Part shown: piece by piece, positions 45,887 through 57,900 of the stretch
Layout: each line of letters begins with the position of its first letter
Numbering within the stretch: position 1 is the stretch's first letter
NCBI RefSeq assembly: GCF_900141855.1
Contig: NZ_FQYU01000006.1
Span: 62,001 to 126,000 of the forward strand
Direction of reading: 5' to 3'
DNA: 64,000 nucleotides
Source of the DNA: Pseudozobellia thermophila
GTDB taxonomy: Bacteria; Bacteroidota; Bacteroidia; Flavobacteriales; Flavobacteriaceae
Position numbers and translations under genes: made by a program
The notes under the pieces: generated by a model
Databases searched by the model: none
What the model was told of the DNA's origin: nothing
The model's input: the letters and a program-made list of their open reading frames with translations, nothing else

Positions 45887-47347
45887 ATGCAAAACAAAGT
45901 ACAGCTGATCACTTACGTTGACCGTTTGGGCTGCGACAATATTTCAGAACTAAATGCATTGTTGCAAACCGAGCTCAAGGGACTTTTCGGAGGGGTTCAC
46001 ATCCTTCCTTTTTTTACCCCCATTGATGGGCAAGACGCGGGATTTGACCCCATTGACCATACACGGATAGATCCGCGAATCGGGGATTGGGACGATTTAA
46101 GGCAAGTTAGTGGGCATACCGATATTATGGCCGATATGATCGTCAACCATATTTCGGCGGAATCGGTCCAGTTTCAAGACTATTTGCAAAGAGGAAAGGC
46201 CTCGGAGTTCTACGACCTGATCCTTACCGAAGATAAGGTGTTTCCCCATGGCCCTACCCAAGAGGAGCTGGCCAAGATATACCGGCCTAGGCCGGGGCTG
46301 CCGTTTACGAGGTTTACGTTGAGCGATGGCACCGAGAAAAATGTCTGGACGACCTTTACCCCAAACCAAATCGATATCGATGTGCGTTCCGAACAAGGGA
46401 AAAAGTATCTCGACGCCATATTACGGGTTTTTCAAGGAGCAGGGGTCTCCATGGTCCGCTTGGATGCTGTCGGCTATGCCATCAAAAAGGCGGGTACCTC
46501 TTGCTTTATGATCGACGAGACCTTTGATTTTATCGCTTCGATTGGCGAGAAGGCACGGCGCATGGGCATTTCGGTATTGGTAGAGATCCATTCGCACTAC
46601 AAAACGCAAATAGAAATAGCGAAACGCGTAGATTATGTTTACGATTTTGCCCTGCCGGTGCTAGTCCTAGACACCCTGTTCAACCGCAATGCCTCCAATC
46701 TTAAGAAATGGCTCCACGTGGCCCCGCGCAATGTGATTACCGTGCTCGATACCCACGACGGCATAGGTATTGTCGACGTGGCTTCGGAAGGAGGGAAAGC
46801 CGGTCTTATCGAAGATGGTGCATTAGGCCGGATAGTCGATAAGATACATGGGAACAGCAAGGGCACTAGCCGAAGGGCCACGGGCGGATCGGCCTCCAAT
46901 CTCGACCTGTACCAGGTAAATTGCACGTACTTTGAGGCTTTGGGTCGGAGCGAAAAAAGCTATTTGATGGCCAGGGCCATACAATTTTTTGTTCCTGGGG
47001 TGCCCCAGGTGTATTATGTAGGCCTTTTTGGGGTCGGGAACGATATGGAGCTGCTTGAAAAGACCAATGTTGGAAGGGATATCAACAGGCACTACTTTAC
47101 CAAAAGGGAAATATCGGAAAGGGTTGACAGCGAATTTTTTGATAGGTTTAGGAAACTTATGCTGTTGCGAAACGACCATCCCGCCTTCGACGGGGTATTT
47201 GAAATGATGGAGACACCGTCTTATACCCTTCACCTTAAATGGAGCAATTCGGGGGATTGGGCCGAGCTCTTCATCGATCTGGAAGCTATGGAAATGCGAA
47301 TACGTTTCTCCCGTAAGGGGAAGGCCGCCGAATTGAAACTGTGGTAA
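45887..47347 (+). CDS. Sucrose phosphorylase (GH13 subfamily 18)
   Basis: A 486-residue GH13 enzyme that splits sucrose with phosphate into glucose 1-phosphate and fructose. It aligns well with the Bifidobacterium enzyme. The nucleophile is Asp193 in VRLDAVGY, the acid/base Glu233 in VEIHSHY, and the stabilising Asp291 in LDTHDGIGI. RPRPGLPFT and the acceptor loop SNLDLYQVN (Asp340, Tyr342, Gln343) are also kept, which favours sucrose over sucrose 6-phosphate. I use the ATG at 45887; the frame is open from 45830. The next gene encodes a sucrose-type transporter. There is no signal peptide, so it is cytoplasmic. Glucosylglycerate phosphorylase is the chief alternative. Confidence 0.9.
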   Translation: MQNKVQLITYVDRLGCDNISELNALLQTELKGLFGGVHILPFFTPIDGQDAGFDPIDHTRIDPRIGDWDDLRQVSGHTDIMADMIVNHISAESVQFQDYLQRGKASEFYDLILTEDKVFPHGPTQEELAKIYRPRPGLPFTRFTLSDGTEKNVWTTFTPNQIDIDVRSEQGKKYLDAILRVFQGAGVSMVRLDAVGYAIKKAGTSCFMIDETFDFIASIGEKARRMGISVLVEIHSHYKTQIEIAKRVDYVYDFALPVLVLDTLFNRNASNLKKWLHVAPRNVITVLDTHDGIGIVDVASEGGKAGLIEDGALGRIVDKIHGNSKGTSRRATGGSASNLDLYQVNCTYFEALGRSEKSYLMARAIQFFVPGVPQVYYVGLFGVGNDMELLEKTNVGRDINRHYFTKREISERVDSEFFDRFRKLMLLRNDHPAFDGVFEMMETPSYTLHLKWSNSGDWAELFIDLEAMEMRIRFSRKGKAAELKLW

Positions 47348-47453
47348 GTCGGCAAGGGGACTTTTTGAATTTTGCCCCTACTAACCCTAGGTAAATGGCT
47401 TAAAATAAAATAGTATCTTGTTGAGGTAAATAGAGCCATCAAACCTTTAAAAG

Positions 47454-48905
47454 ATGAAAATAGGGAAGCCATCCTTGAGCTTTTGGCAAATTTGGAACAT
47501 GAACGTGGGTTTTTTCGGGATCCAGTTCAGTTTCGGCCTGCAACAAACGGCGATCAACCCTATTTTTTCCTTTCTTGGGGCGCACCACGAAGAATTGCCC
47601 TTGCTCAATCTCGCCGGACCCGTTACCGGGCTGTTGGTCCAACCGATTATAGGGGCCATTTCCGATAAGACCTGGTCGCCTCGATGGGGCAGGAGAAAAC
47701 CCTTTTTCTTGATAGGGGCCATAGTGGCCAGCCTATGCCTGTTCGCCTTTCCCTTTAGTTCGCATCTGTGGTTTGCCGTGGGGCTCTTGTGGATTTTGGA
47801 TGCGGCCAACAACACGGCCATGGAACCCTACAGGGCCTTTGTCGGCGACAAGCTGCCCGACAGGCAGTTGACCTACGGTTTTCAGATGCAGAGCCTGTTC
47901 GTGGGGGCGGGCATTACCTTGGCCAATTTTTCCCTCTTCCTCTTCCAAGACTGGTTCAGTGTGCCCAATGAGGGTTCGGGCTTGTGCTCTACGGCCACCG
48001 AGGTGGTGTCGGCCATACCCGTTTGGGTATACTACTCCTTTTTTCTGGGGGGCATGGCCTCACTGGGTACCATCTTGTGGTCCGTTTGGAAAACTCCCGA
48101 AATCCCGCCCACGCCCAATGAACTGGAACATATTAACGAACATGCGGGCCAACCCTTGGCGAAAAGGGTCCTTGTCCCGTTTGTGGAAATCTACAAGGCC
48201 ATCGGCCAGATGCCCAAGCTGATGTGGCGATTGGCCGGCGTTTATCTGTTCCAATGGTACGCCCTTTTCGTGTATTGGCAGTTTATTACCCCCATGCTAA
48301 GATCGAGTATGTTCGGTATTGACGGGGCCGATACCGAAAGGTTCGATTCGATAATGGCCGCGTGCAACGCAGGTAGCCCCATAGGGAGCGACGATATGGC
48401 CTTTGCCCAGAATATCCAGGCCCTATCGGAACAAGCTTTGGCGCAAACCGGACTCATGAACGGTACCTATAACCTGGTGACCATGGTAGTGGCCCTGGCC
48501 CTGGTGCCCCTCGCTGGCAGGCACGGTTCAAAAAGGGTGTATGTACTTAGTCTGGCCCTGACCGGTATGGCCATGTTGAGCATGCCCTACATCGACGATC
48601 CCTATGTCTTACTGTTGCCCATGGTTTTGTTCGGCATCGGCTGGGCGGCCATGATGGGCATACCCTATGCCATGGTTTCAAGGGTAATTCCCGAAGAGCG
48701 GAGAGGGGTTTACATGGGTATTGTCAATATGATGATCGTTATTCCCATGCTCATACAAACGGTAACCTTCGGCCCGATAATAAAAAACCTCTTGGACAAC
48801 GAGGCGGTAAACGCCATACTTTTCGGAGGGGTTTTCTTTATGGTCGCCGCGATTTTGGCCATGCGCCTACAGCTGCTACCGCAAGGGGATACGATTGTTG
48901 ATTAG
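47454..48905 (+). CDS. SLC45/GPH-type sugar transporter, probably for sucrose
   Basis: A 483-residue MFS protein with 12 predicted helices. The start, SFWQIWNMNVGFFGIQFSFG, and SDKTWSPRWGRRKPFFLIGA after helix 2 are typical of sugar:cation symporters of the GPH/SLC45 group, relatives of plant sucrose carriers. It lies about 105 bp after the sucrose phosphorylase gene, which suggests it imports intact sucrose for phosphorolysis. A loop between helices 7 and 8 (residues about 285-330) holds several polar inserts. Substrate rests on context. Confidence 0.87.
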   Translation: MKIGKPSLSFWQIWNMNVGFFGIQFSFGLQQTAINPIFSFLGAHHEELPLLNLAGPVTGLLVQPIIGAISDKTWSPRWGRRKPFFLIGAIVASLCLFAFPFSSHLWFAVGLLWILDAANNTAMEPYRAFVGDKLPDRQLTYGFQMQSLFVGAGITLANFSLFLFQDWFSVPNEGSGLCSTATEVVSAIPVWVYYSFFLGGMASLGTILWSVWKTPEIPPTPNELEHINEHAGQPLAKRVLVPFVEIYKAIGQMPKLMWRLAGVYLFQWYALFVYWQFITPMLRSSMFGIDGADTERFDSIMAACNAGSPIGSDDMAFAQNIQALSEQALAQTGLMNGTYNLVTMVVALALVPLAGRHGSKRVYVLSLALTGMAMLSMPYIDDPYVLLLPMVLFGIGWAAMMGIPYAMVSRVIPEERRGVYMGIVNMMIVIPMLIQTVTFGPIIKNLLDNEAVNAILFGGVFFMVAAILAMRLQLLPQGDTIVD

Positions 48906-49034
48906 CCCCATGGCCTTGGTTGTAAGGAAGTGTCCTGGTCGGGCCATCCCTGTCGTCGGGCATGCTTTCCGGAAAGGAAGCCTGGGGTGCCGCCCGGAGA
49001 CCAAAAGCCTTGGCGAGGCCAAACTGGAAATCTT

Positions 49035-49069
49035 TTTGTGCCATATCCGAAGAAATACCCTTAAATTTG
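49035..49069 (+). promoter_or_regulatory. Promoter for maeB (TTTG-N23-TAAATTTG)
   Basis: TTTG at 49035-49038 and TAAATTTG at 49062-49069 with a 23-nt spacer; the ATG is 22 nt further on. Both boxes are exact, spacing is at the long limit. Confidence 0.5.
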
Positions 49070-49091
49070 AATCCCGAACTAAAAGAACACT

Positions 49092-51386
49092 ATGAGCAAC
49101 CAAAAACAAAGGAGGGAGGCCTTGGTCTACCATGCAAAGCCTCAGCCCGGCAAGATAAAGATCGTACCTACGAAGCCCTATGCTACCCAGCGCGACTTGG
49201 CCTTGGCCTATTCGCCCGGGGTTGCCGAACCCTGCCTGGAGATCGAAAAAGACAAGGCCAATGCCTATAAATATACCTCCAAGGGGAACTTGGTGGCCGT
49301 AATTTCAAACGGTACCGCCGTTTTGGGCCTCGGAAACATCGGGCCCGAAGCGTCAAAGCCCGTTATGGAGGGGAAGGGACTTTTGTTCAAGATCTTTGCC
49401 GATATAGACGGAATGGATATCGAGGTCGATACCGAGGATGTCGACGAATTTGTACAGACGGTCAAAATGATCGCCCCGACCTTTGGGGGGATCAACCTAG
49501 AGGATATTAAGGCACCGGAAGCCTTCGAGATCGAGCGAAGGTTAAAGGAAGAGCTCAATATTCCCGTAATGCACGACGATCAGCATGGTACGGCCATTAT
49601 CTCCGCGGCGGCATTGTTGAATGCCTTGGAGCTTGCGAACAAAAAGATAGACGAGGTACAGATTGTGATCAGCGGGGCCGGGGCCGCCGCGGTGTCCTGT
49701 ACCAAATTGTACAAGGCCTTTGGGGCCAAGGCCGAGAATATCGTAATGTTGGATAGTAAAGGGGTAATCCGAAAGGATGCCGAAAACCTGTCCCCTTCAA
49801 AACTCGAATTCGCTACCGATAAGGACGTCCGCACGCTTGAGGAGGCCATGCGGGGTTGCGACGTTTTCATCGGACTCTCGATTGCCGATATCGTTACGCC
49901 CGAAATGTTGCTTTCGATGGCCGATAACCCCATCGTTTTTGCCATGGCCAACCCCAATCCCGAGATCAACTATGACCTGGCCTGTAAAACGAGAAAGGAT
50001 ATTATTATGGCCACCGGCCGTTCCGACCATCCGAACCAGGTAAACAACGTGCTGGGCTTTCCCTTTATTTTCAGGGGGGCTTTGGACGTGCGTGCGACGG
50101 CCATCAACGAAGCCATGAAAATGGCGGCGGTAAAGGCCCTGGCCGATTTGGCAAAACAGCCCGTGCCCGAGCAGGTGAACATCGCCTATGGCGAGACCCG
50201 ATTGACCTTTAACAAAGAGTACATCATACCCAAGCCCTTTGATCCCAGGCTTATAACCGAAATTCCCCCCGCCGTGGCCAAGGCCGCCATGGAGAGCGGT
50301 ATCGCGGAACAGCCCATAGAGGATTGGGACAGGTACAGGGAAGAACTATTGCAGCGCTCGGGTAACGATAACAAGGTGGTCCGCCTTTTGCACAACCGTG
50401 CCAAGCTGAACGCCAAACGCATTATTTTTGCCGAAGCCGATCACCTAGACGTACTTAAGGCGGCCCAAATCGTTTACGAGGAAGGTATTGCCGAACCGAT
50501 TCTTTTAGGGAACAAGGAAATTATTCTAGAACTTAAAAAGGAGCTCGAGTTCGATGCCGATATCGCTATCATAGATCCGACATCCGATGAGTTTTTGGAT
50601 AAGCATATTCGTTATGCCACTAAGTTTTGGGAAAAAAGAAAGCGGAGCGGTACCACATTGTACAGTGCCAAGATAAAGATGCGCGAACGCAACTATTTCG
50701 GGGCGATGATGGTGCTTGAAGGTGATGCGGACGGAATGATCTCGGGCTACTCGAGGGCTTACCCCACGGTGGTAAAGCCGATTTTCGAGGTGATAGGAAG
50801 GGCTTCTAACGTAAAGAAAGTGGCCACGGTAAATATCATGATCACCGACATGGGCCCCTTGTTCCTGGCCGATACCTCGATCAATATCGATCCGACCGCC
50901 GAAGAACTTGCCGAGATAGCCAGAAACACGGCCAATGTGGCGGCGACCTTCGGTTTTGAACCCGTGATGGCCCTGCTTTCCTATGCCAACTATGGGTCGT
51001 CGAGCCACCCCCATGCCAAGAAAGTCAGGGAGGCCGTCCGCATTCTGCACGAGACCCATCCCGATTTGATCGTCGACGGGGAAATACAGACCGACTTTGC
51101 CCTGAACAAGGAGCTGCTTCAAAGCCAGTTCCCTTTTTCAAAGTTGGCGGGTAGAAAAGTGAATACCCTTATATTCCCCAATCTCGAATCGGCGAACATT
51201 ACCTACAAATTGCTCAAGGAGCTCAATAAGGCCGATTCCATTGGGCCGATTATGGTCGGTTTGCGAAGGTCGGTGCATATATTGCAGCTGGGCGCCAGTG
51301 TAGACGAAATGGTGAATATGACCGCCGTAGCCGTAATAGACGCCCAAGAACGGGAAAAACGCAGAAGGGCCAAATCAGGAAAATAA
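49092..51386 (+). CDS. maeB: NADP-dependent malic enzyme with C-terminal phosphotransacetylase-like domain
   Basis: A 764-residue MaeB-type enzyme that decarboxylates malate to pyruvate with reduction of NADP. Residues 1-430 are the malic enzyme part: ALAYSPGVAEPCLEI, MPVMHDDQHGTAI-like IPVMHDDQHGTAI, and the dinucleotide-binding IVISGAGAAAVSC. Residues 430-764 resemble phosphotransacetylase (IIFAEADHLDVLKAAQIV, ANYGSSSHPHAKKVREAV). In known MaeB proteins this domain is regulatory, sensing acetyl-CoA, and not catalytic. Length and order are normal for the family. ruvA follows after 23 bp. Confidence 0.96.
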   Translation: MSNQKQRREALVYHAKPQPGKIKIVPTKPYATQRDLALAYSPGVAEPCLEIEKDKANAYKYTSKGNLVAVISNGTAVLGLGNIGPEASKPVMEGKGLLFKIFADIDGMDIEVDTEDVDEFVQTVKMIAPTFGGINLEDIKAPEAFEIERRLKEELNIPVMHDDQHGTAIISAAALLNALELANKKIDEVQIVISGAGAAAVSCTKLYKAFGAKAENIVMLDSKGVIRKDAENLSPSKLEFATDKDVRTLEEAMRGCDVFIGLSIADIVTPEMLLSMADNPIVFAMANPNPEINYDLACKTRKDIIMATGRSDHPNQVNNVLGFPFIFRGALDVRATAINEAMKMAAVKALADLAKQPVPEQVNIAYGETRLTFNKEYIIPKPFDPRLITEIPPAVAKAAMESGIAEQPIEDWDRYREELLQRSGNDNKVVRLLHNRAKLNAKRIIFAEADHLDVLKAAQIVYEEGIAEPILLGNKEIILELKKELEFDADIAIIDPTSDEFLDKHIRYATKFWEKRKRSGTTLYSAKIKMRERNYFGAMMVLEGDADGMISGYSRAYPTVVKPIFEVIGRASNVKKVATVNIMITDMGPLFLADTSINIDPTAEELAEIARNTANVAATFGFEPVMALLSYANYGSSSHPHAKKVREAVRILHETHPDLIVDGEIQTDFALNKELLQSQFPFSKLAGRKVNTLIFPNLESANITYKLLKELNKADSIGPIMVGLRRSVHILQLGASVDEMVNMTAVAVIDAQEREKRRRAKSGK

Positions 51387-51409
51387 AAAGCGAAAGAAAA
51401 ACGCTGACC

Positions 51410-51991
51410 ATGATCCATCATCTCAAAGGAAGATTAGTAGAAAAGGCCCCGACCTACGTCGTTGTCGAATGTGGCGGGGTAGGGTATTTTGTGAATATCT
51501 CCCTGCACACCTTTTCAAAGCTATCCGATGCCGAGAACATACACCTGTATACCCATTTGCAGGTAAAGGAAGATGCGCATACCCTGTTCGGTTTTTCCGA
51601 GCGTTCGGAGCGTGAAATTTTTCGCTTGTTGATCTCAGTATCGGGCATCGGTTCAAGTATCGCCCGAACCATGTTGTCTTCATTGGATCCGGCCCAAATT
51701 CGAGATGCCATAGCCAACGGCGATGTGGCTACGATCCAATCGATAAAGGGCATCGGGGCCAAAACGGCCCAGCGCGTTATACTGGACCTTAGGGACAAGA
51801 TTCTTAAAGTTTACGATATTGGCGAAGTTTCCGCATCGACAAACAATACAAATAAAGAAGAAGCGTTATCTGCTTTAGAGGTTCTTGGATTCGCAAGAAG
51901 ACCTGCCGAAAAAGTGGTGGACAAGGTACTTGCCCAAGACCCTTCTCTTAGCGTAGAGAACATTATTAAACTTGCGCTTAAAAATTTGTAA
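51410..51991 (+). CDS. ruvA: Holliday junction branch migration protein RuvA
   Basis: A 193-residue RuvA that holds the four-way junction for RuvB. The N-terminal OB domain begins MIHHLKGRLVEKAPTYVVVE. Two helix-hairpin-helix motifs follow (LISVSGIGSSIARTML and IQSIKGIGAKTAQRVI), then a flexible linker with Thr/Asn and the small C-terminal RuvB-binding domain (ALEVLGFARRPAEKVVDKVL). It lies between maeB and sprA, only 5 bp before the sprA start codon used here. Confidence 0.97.
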   Translation: MIHHLKGRLVEKAPTYVVVECGGVGYFVNISLHTFSKLSDAENIHLYTHLQVKEDAHTLFGFSERSEREIFRLLISVSGIGSSIARTMLSSLDPAQIRDAIANGDVATIQSIKGIGAKTAQRVILDLRDKILKVYDIGEVSASTNNTNKEEALSALEVLGFARRPAEKVVDKVLAQDPSLSVENIIKLALKNL

Positions 51992-51996
51992 CAAGT

Positions 51997-54900
51997 TTGA
52001 AAACAGGGGCAGAACTAATTCTTAAATTGTCATTTAAGCGTATTCTCCTATTCTCGGTTTTCTTTGTTTCGATGGGTGTTTTATCGGCCCAGGAAACGGA
52101 GGACGAGGGGGCGGAAGAGCGGCAGGTAGACTCGGTCAAAACCGGATTCTCGCTGGGTAGGCTACGTATGGAGAATCCTGAGAGCATTGTTTCAAAATAC
52201 ATTTACGACCCCAAACTGAAAATGTACATCTACTCCGAAAAGGTAGGTGATTTCGATATTGGCTATCCCATAATCCTGACCCCCGAACAGTATTACAAAC
52301 TTGTCGAACAAGAGGGTATCAAAGACTATTTCAAGGAAAAGTCGGACGCCTTCTCCGGTAAAAAGGAGGGAAGCGAAGAGGCGCGCAAGAACCTGCTGCC
52401 CAATTTTTACGTCAACAACAACTTCTTTCAATCCGTTTTCGGCGGAAATACCATAGAGGTCATCCCACAGGGATCCGTAGCTATGGATCTGGGCGTAATC
52501 TGGCAAAAGAACGACAACCCTTCCCTGTCTCCTAGAAACCGTACGAACACGTCCTTTGATTTTGACCAGCGGATCAGTTTGAGCATGTTGGGCAAAATAG
52601 GCGAACGCTTACAGGTAACGGCCAATTACGACACCGAGGCCACTTTCGATTTTCAGAATATCGTCAAGTTGGACTATACGCCCACCGAAGACGATATCAT
52701 TCAATCTATTGAGGTGGGTAATGTGTCAATGCCCTTGAACAGTTCCCTGATCCAAGGTTCGCAAAGCCTTTTCGGGGTCAAGACGCAGCTTCAATTTGGC
52801 AAAACAAGGGTAACGGCGGTTTTTTCCCAACAACAATCGCAAAGCAATACCGTGGTGGCCCAAGGTGGGGGTACGGTCAACGAATTTTCGGTCACGGCCC
52901 TCGATTACGATGAAGACCGCCACTTCTTCCTGGCTCAATACTTTAGGGATCATTACGATGAGGCCCTGGCCAATTACCCCTTTATCAAAAGCCAGGTGCA
53001 AATAACCCGCTTGGAAGTGTGGGTAACCAATAGCAGCCAGCAGACCTTGAACGTGAGAAATATTGTAGGAATCCAAGATTTGGGCGAATTCGACCCCTTG
53101 ACCAGCGACCCCGACAATAAAAAAACAAGGATTTACAACAATGCCCCGGCCGGTTTTTTCAATATGAACACGGGCGGGCAGCCCAATGCCCTGCCCCGAA
53201 ACAATGCCAACGATTATGACCCCGCATTGTTGGGCACCGCCAATGGGGCACTCAACGAAAATATCCGCGACGTGTCGACCGTCGAGCAGGGTTTCAGTAT
53301 TGCGGGCTACCAGCCCAACCAAGGGTTCGACTATGCCTTTTTGGAGAACGCACGAAAATTGGTGCAGGGCAGCGATTACACGTTTAACTCACAGTTGGGC
53401 TATATTTCATTGAACCAACGGTTGAGCAATGACGAGGTACTGGCCGTGGCCTTCCAGTATACCTATAATGGCAATGTATACCAAGTAGGTGAGTTCGCCA
53501 ACGGTAGTTTGGATGCGACCACCGTATCAGGCGATGTCGATAATTTGGTGATCAACAACAATACGCTCATCCTTAAGTTGCTAAAAAGCAATATTACCAA
53601 TGTTTCGGACCCTATATGGGACCTGATGATGAAAAACATCTATGCCACCGGTGCCTACAGCCTTAGCCAGGATGATTTTAAGATGAACATCCTATATAGC
53701 AATCCGACACCGAGAAACTATATCACCCCGGTCGACGATGCCACTTGGCCCGACGGACTGCAAGACCGGATATTGCTGAACGTATTCAATTTCGACCGGC
53801 TTAATACCTATAACGATGTGCAGTCGGGAGGCGATGGTTTTTTCGACTTCGTCTCGGGGATAACCGTAAATACCCAAAACGGCCAAATTATATTCACCAA
53901 AGTGGAACCTTTCGGTGAATACCTCTTCGAGGAATTGGGCGGCGGCGACTACGATAACGAGAACGGCTATAACCCCAACCAGGAAAAATACGTGTTTAGG
54001 GACATGTACGAGCTGACCAAGTCGGCCGCCCTCCAAGATCCCGAAAAGAACAAGTTTTTATTGAAGGGAACCTACAAGTCGGAAGGCAGCAACGGGATAT
54101 CGATCGGGGCCTTTAACGTGCCCAGGGGATCGGTAACGGTTACCGCCGGCGGGCGCCAACTGCAGGAGGGAATCGATTATACGGTAAACTATCAGGCGGG
54201 AACGGTTCAGATATTGGACCCTAGTCTCGAAGCCTCGAATACCCCCATCAATATTTCCGTGGAGAACAATGCGGTCTTCGGTCAGCAGACTCGGACATTC
54301 TCGGGTGTTAACGTCGAACATCAGTTCAATGATAATTTTGTTTTGGGGGCCACCCTTTTGAATTTGAACGAAAGGCCCCTCACCCAAAAGTCGAATTACG
54401 GGGTAGAACCGGTAAACAATACCATTTTCGGGATCAATGGCAACTTCTCTACCGAGGTTCCGTTCTTGACGCGACTGGTGAATAAGCTGCCCAATATCGA
54501 TACCGATGTGCCCTCTAACCTATCGGTACGGGGTGAAATAGCCTGGTTGAAGGCCAATTCGTCGAAAAATGCCGATTTTGAGGGAGAAACCACCACCTAT
54601 TTGGACGACTTTGAAGGGGCCCAGGCCCTGATCGATGTAAGGTCTTCCTTAGGGTGGGCCATGGCCAGTACCCCCTTGGAATTTTTGGACAACCCTACCC
54701 AAAAAGGGTTGGAAACGGGTTTTAACAGGGCCAAGTTGGCTTGGTATACCATCGATCCGGTATTCTACACCAACCAGCGGCCCTCGGGTATTACCGATAG
54801 CGATATTTCGACGAACGCCACCCGAAGAATATATGTGGACGAGGTTTTTCCGAATGTCGAGATAGCCCAAGGCCAAACACGACAGCAAACCACCCTGGAT

Positions 54901-57900
54901 CTAGCCTACTATCCCAACCTGAAAGGCCCATACAATGCCAATGAAAATTTCGACGATGTGCCGGCCGATGAGAAATGGGGCGGTATTATGCGCTCGTTGA
55001 GCAGTACGAACTTTGAACAGTCGAACGTTGAGTTTGTCCAGTTTTGGGTGATGGATCCCTATGTCGACGGCACGGCCACGAGTTCGGGTGAGCTCGTCAT
55101 CAACCTGGGCAATATCTCCGAAGACATCCTGGCCGATGGCCTGAAGCAATATGAAAACGGACTTCCCGTGGACGGGGAAGGGTCGACCAAGCCCGAGAAC
55201 CCGGTTTGGGGGCCGGTACCGGCCACACAGGCACTGGTATACGCCTTTGATGTCGACGAAGGGGCCAGGGCACAGCAAGATCTGGGCTTCGATGGTCTTG
55301 ACGATTCCGGGGAGGCCGAAATCTATGGCGACCAAAACGGCGACGACCCGGCATTGGACAATTACGAATATTTCCTACAGCGCGATGGCGACATTCTTAA
55401 CCGGTACTTGAACTACAATAACCCCCAAGGAAATTCACCCGTTCAGGTAACCGACGACAACAGGGGCTCGACGACCTTGCCCGATGTCGAGGATATCGAC
55501 CGGGACCTTACCATGAATACGGTAAACAGCTACTACGAATACCGCATCCCCATTAAACCGAATACCACGATCAACGATTTGTACGTGACCGATATACGCG
55601 ATTCGTTGGAACTTTCGGGCGCCCGTATTCCCGACGGAAGCACCGTGAGGACCCGATGGATCCAATACAAGGTGCCCTTGAGCCAATTTACCGATGCCAT
55701 CGGCGGTATTGCCGATTTTCGGTCTATCAGTAGCATGCGCATGTACTTGACCGGTTTTGACAGTGAGGTGCTCTTGCGTTTTGCGACCTTGGACCTGGTT
55801 CGCGGGGATTGGCGTACGTACACCAAAACCCTCGACGACGACGATCCGAATGTAGACGACGATGCGACCATTGTGGATGTGAGCGCCGTAAATATCGAAG
55901 AGAACGAGAACCGAAGCCCCATCCCGTATGTGTTGCCACCCGGTGTGGTACGAGAGCAACTGAACAACAACAACACGATAGTACAGCAGAACGAACAGTC
56001 TTTGTCATTGGTAATAGAAGACCTCGAACCCGAGGATTCGAGAGGTGTTTTTAAAAACATCGATATCGATGTTCGGCAGTACGAGAAGCTGAAGATGTTC
56101 ATGCACGCCGAAAAAATACAGGAAAGCGATACCTATGACGTAGAGCACCCCTTGGTCGGCTTTCTGCGTATCGGCACCGATTTCACGGAGAACTTCTACC
56201 AACTGGAACTGCCTTTGGAATTTACCCCTTTTAACTCCGTGTCCGAAGAGGCCATTTGGCCCGACAACAACGAGATGGAAGTGGTCTTGGCCGATCTGAA
56301 CAAGGTGAAGTCGGTTTGGATCACCGGGAGCGACCTGACCGAAATACGCTACTTTGAGGTGGTCGACGGTGAGGTGGTGCCGGTTGATGAATTTGCCCCT
56401 CGAACACCGGGAACCCTAAGGATCGGGATCAAAGGTAACCCGTCTTTGGGCAGTATAAGAAGTATGATGGTAGGGGTAAAGAACGCCAGTAGTCTTCCGG
56501 CTCGGGGCGAGGTCTGGTTCAACGAGCTTCGATTGGCCGGATTGGACAACGAGGGAGGATGGGCCGCCGTTGCTGCCGTCGATGCCAACATTGCCGATTT
56601 TGCCAGCGTTTCGGCCACGGGAAGTACCAGCACCTCCGGCTTTGGGTCGATCGATCAAATGCCTACCGAGAGGTCGAGGGAAGATGCGATCTCGTACGAC
56701 TTGGTGACCAATGTGAACATAGGACAGTTGCTTCCTCCCAAATGGGGTGTCCAGATTCCGTTCAACTATGGTATTTCCGAAGAATTGATCACCCCCGAAT
56801 TCGACCCGGTTTACGACGATTTGAAACTGGAAGACCGAATTGCCGCGGCCGAAAGCGAACAGGCCGCCGACGACATTAGGACCCAGGCCGAGGAATATAC
56901 CAAGCGCACCAGCCTGAACCTGATCGGGGTGCGAAAGGACCGTGGGGAGGAGGCAGATGCCAATTTTTACGATATCGAAAACTTTACCTTCAACTATTCG
57001 TACAACGAAACCAACCACCGCGATTTTGAAATTGCCGCCCTCGAGGACAAGAACGTAACCACGGGTTTTGTGTACAACCACAATTTCGATCCCCTTGAGG
57101 TGGCCCCCTTTGCCAAGAACGATTCGCTTTTTACCGGCCAGTACCTGCAATGGTTAAAGGAATTGAACTTGAACCTGTTGCCCACCAGTGTCTCGGTCAA
57201 TTCGAATTTTGATAGGCAGTTCAACCAACAGCGCTTTAGGGACGTTGTTGAGGAAGGGGTAGATAAACTTGAACTGCCGACACTGCAGCAGCGCAATTAT
57301 ACGTTCAATTGGCAGTACGCCATTAATTACAACCTGACCAAGTCGTTGCGCCTGAACATGTCGGGAAGCAACAACCGCATCGTACGCAATTATTTGGAAG
57401 ATCCGTCCGATCCCAATTCGGAAATCGACGAAACACTCGGGCTGTGGGACGGCTTCTGGGACCTCGGAGAACCCAATCGGCACTCCCAGCAGCTGGAGCT
57501 TAACTACGAACTGCCCTTCAACAAGATTCCCGTGCTCGATTTTATCAATGCCCAGTATAGCTATACCAGTAACTTCGACTGGCAGCGGGGCGGCGATGCC
57601 CTGAACCTGGCCATTGCCGAGGAGCAAAACTCCGACGAGATATCGTCGGTAAATACGATACAGAACGCCAGCACCCACAACCTGACCGCCAACCTGAACA
57701 TGCAGCGCTTCTATGATATGATAGGGCTTAAAAAGCGCGATGGAAAATCGAAGGCCAGTGCCGCACCCGTTCGCAAGGACAAGGCGGGCAACCCCGTCAA
57801 GGGAAGCAGAAAATCGGAAGGCAAGACCAGTGGTCTTTTCAATACGGCCGTCGATGTACTGACCATGGTAAAACGCCTTAATGTAAACTACAATGAAAGT

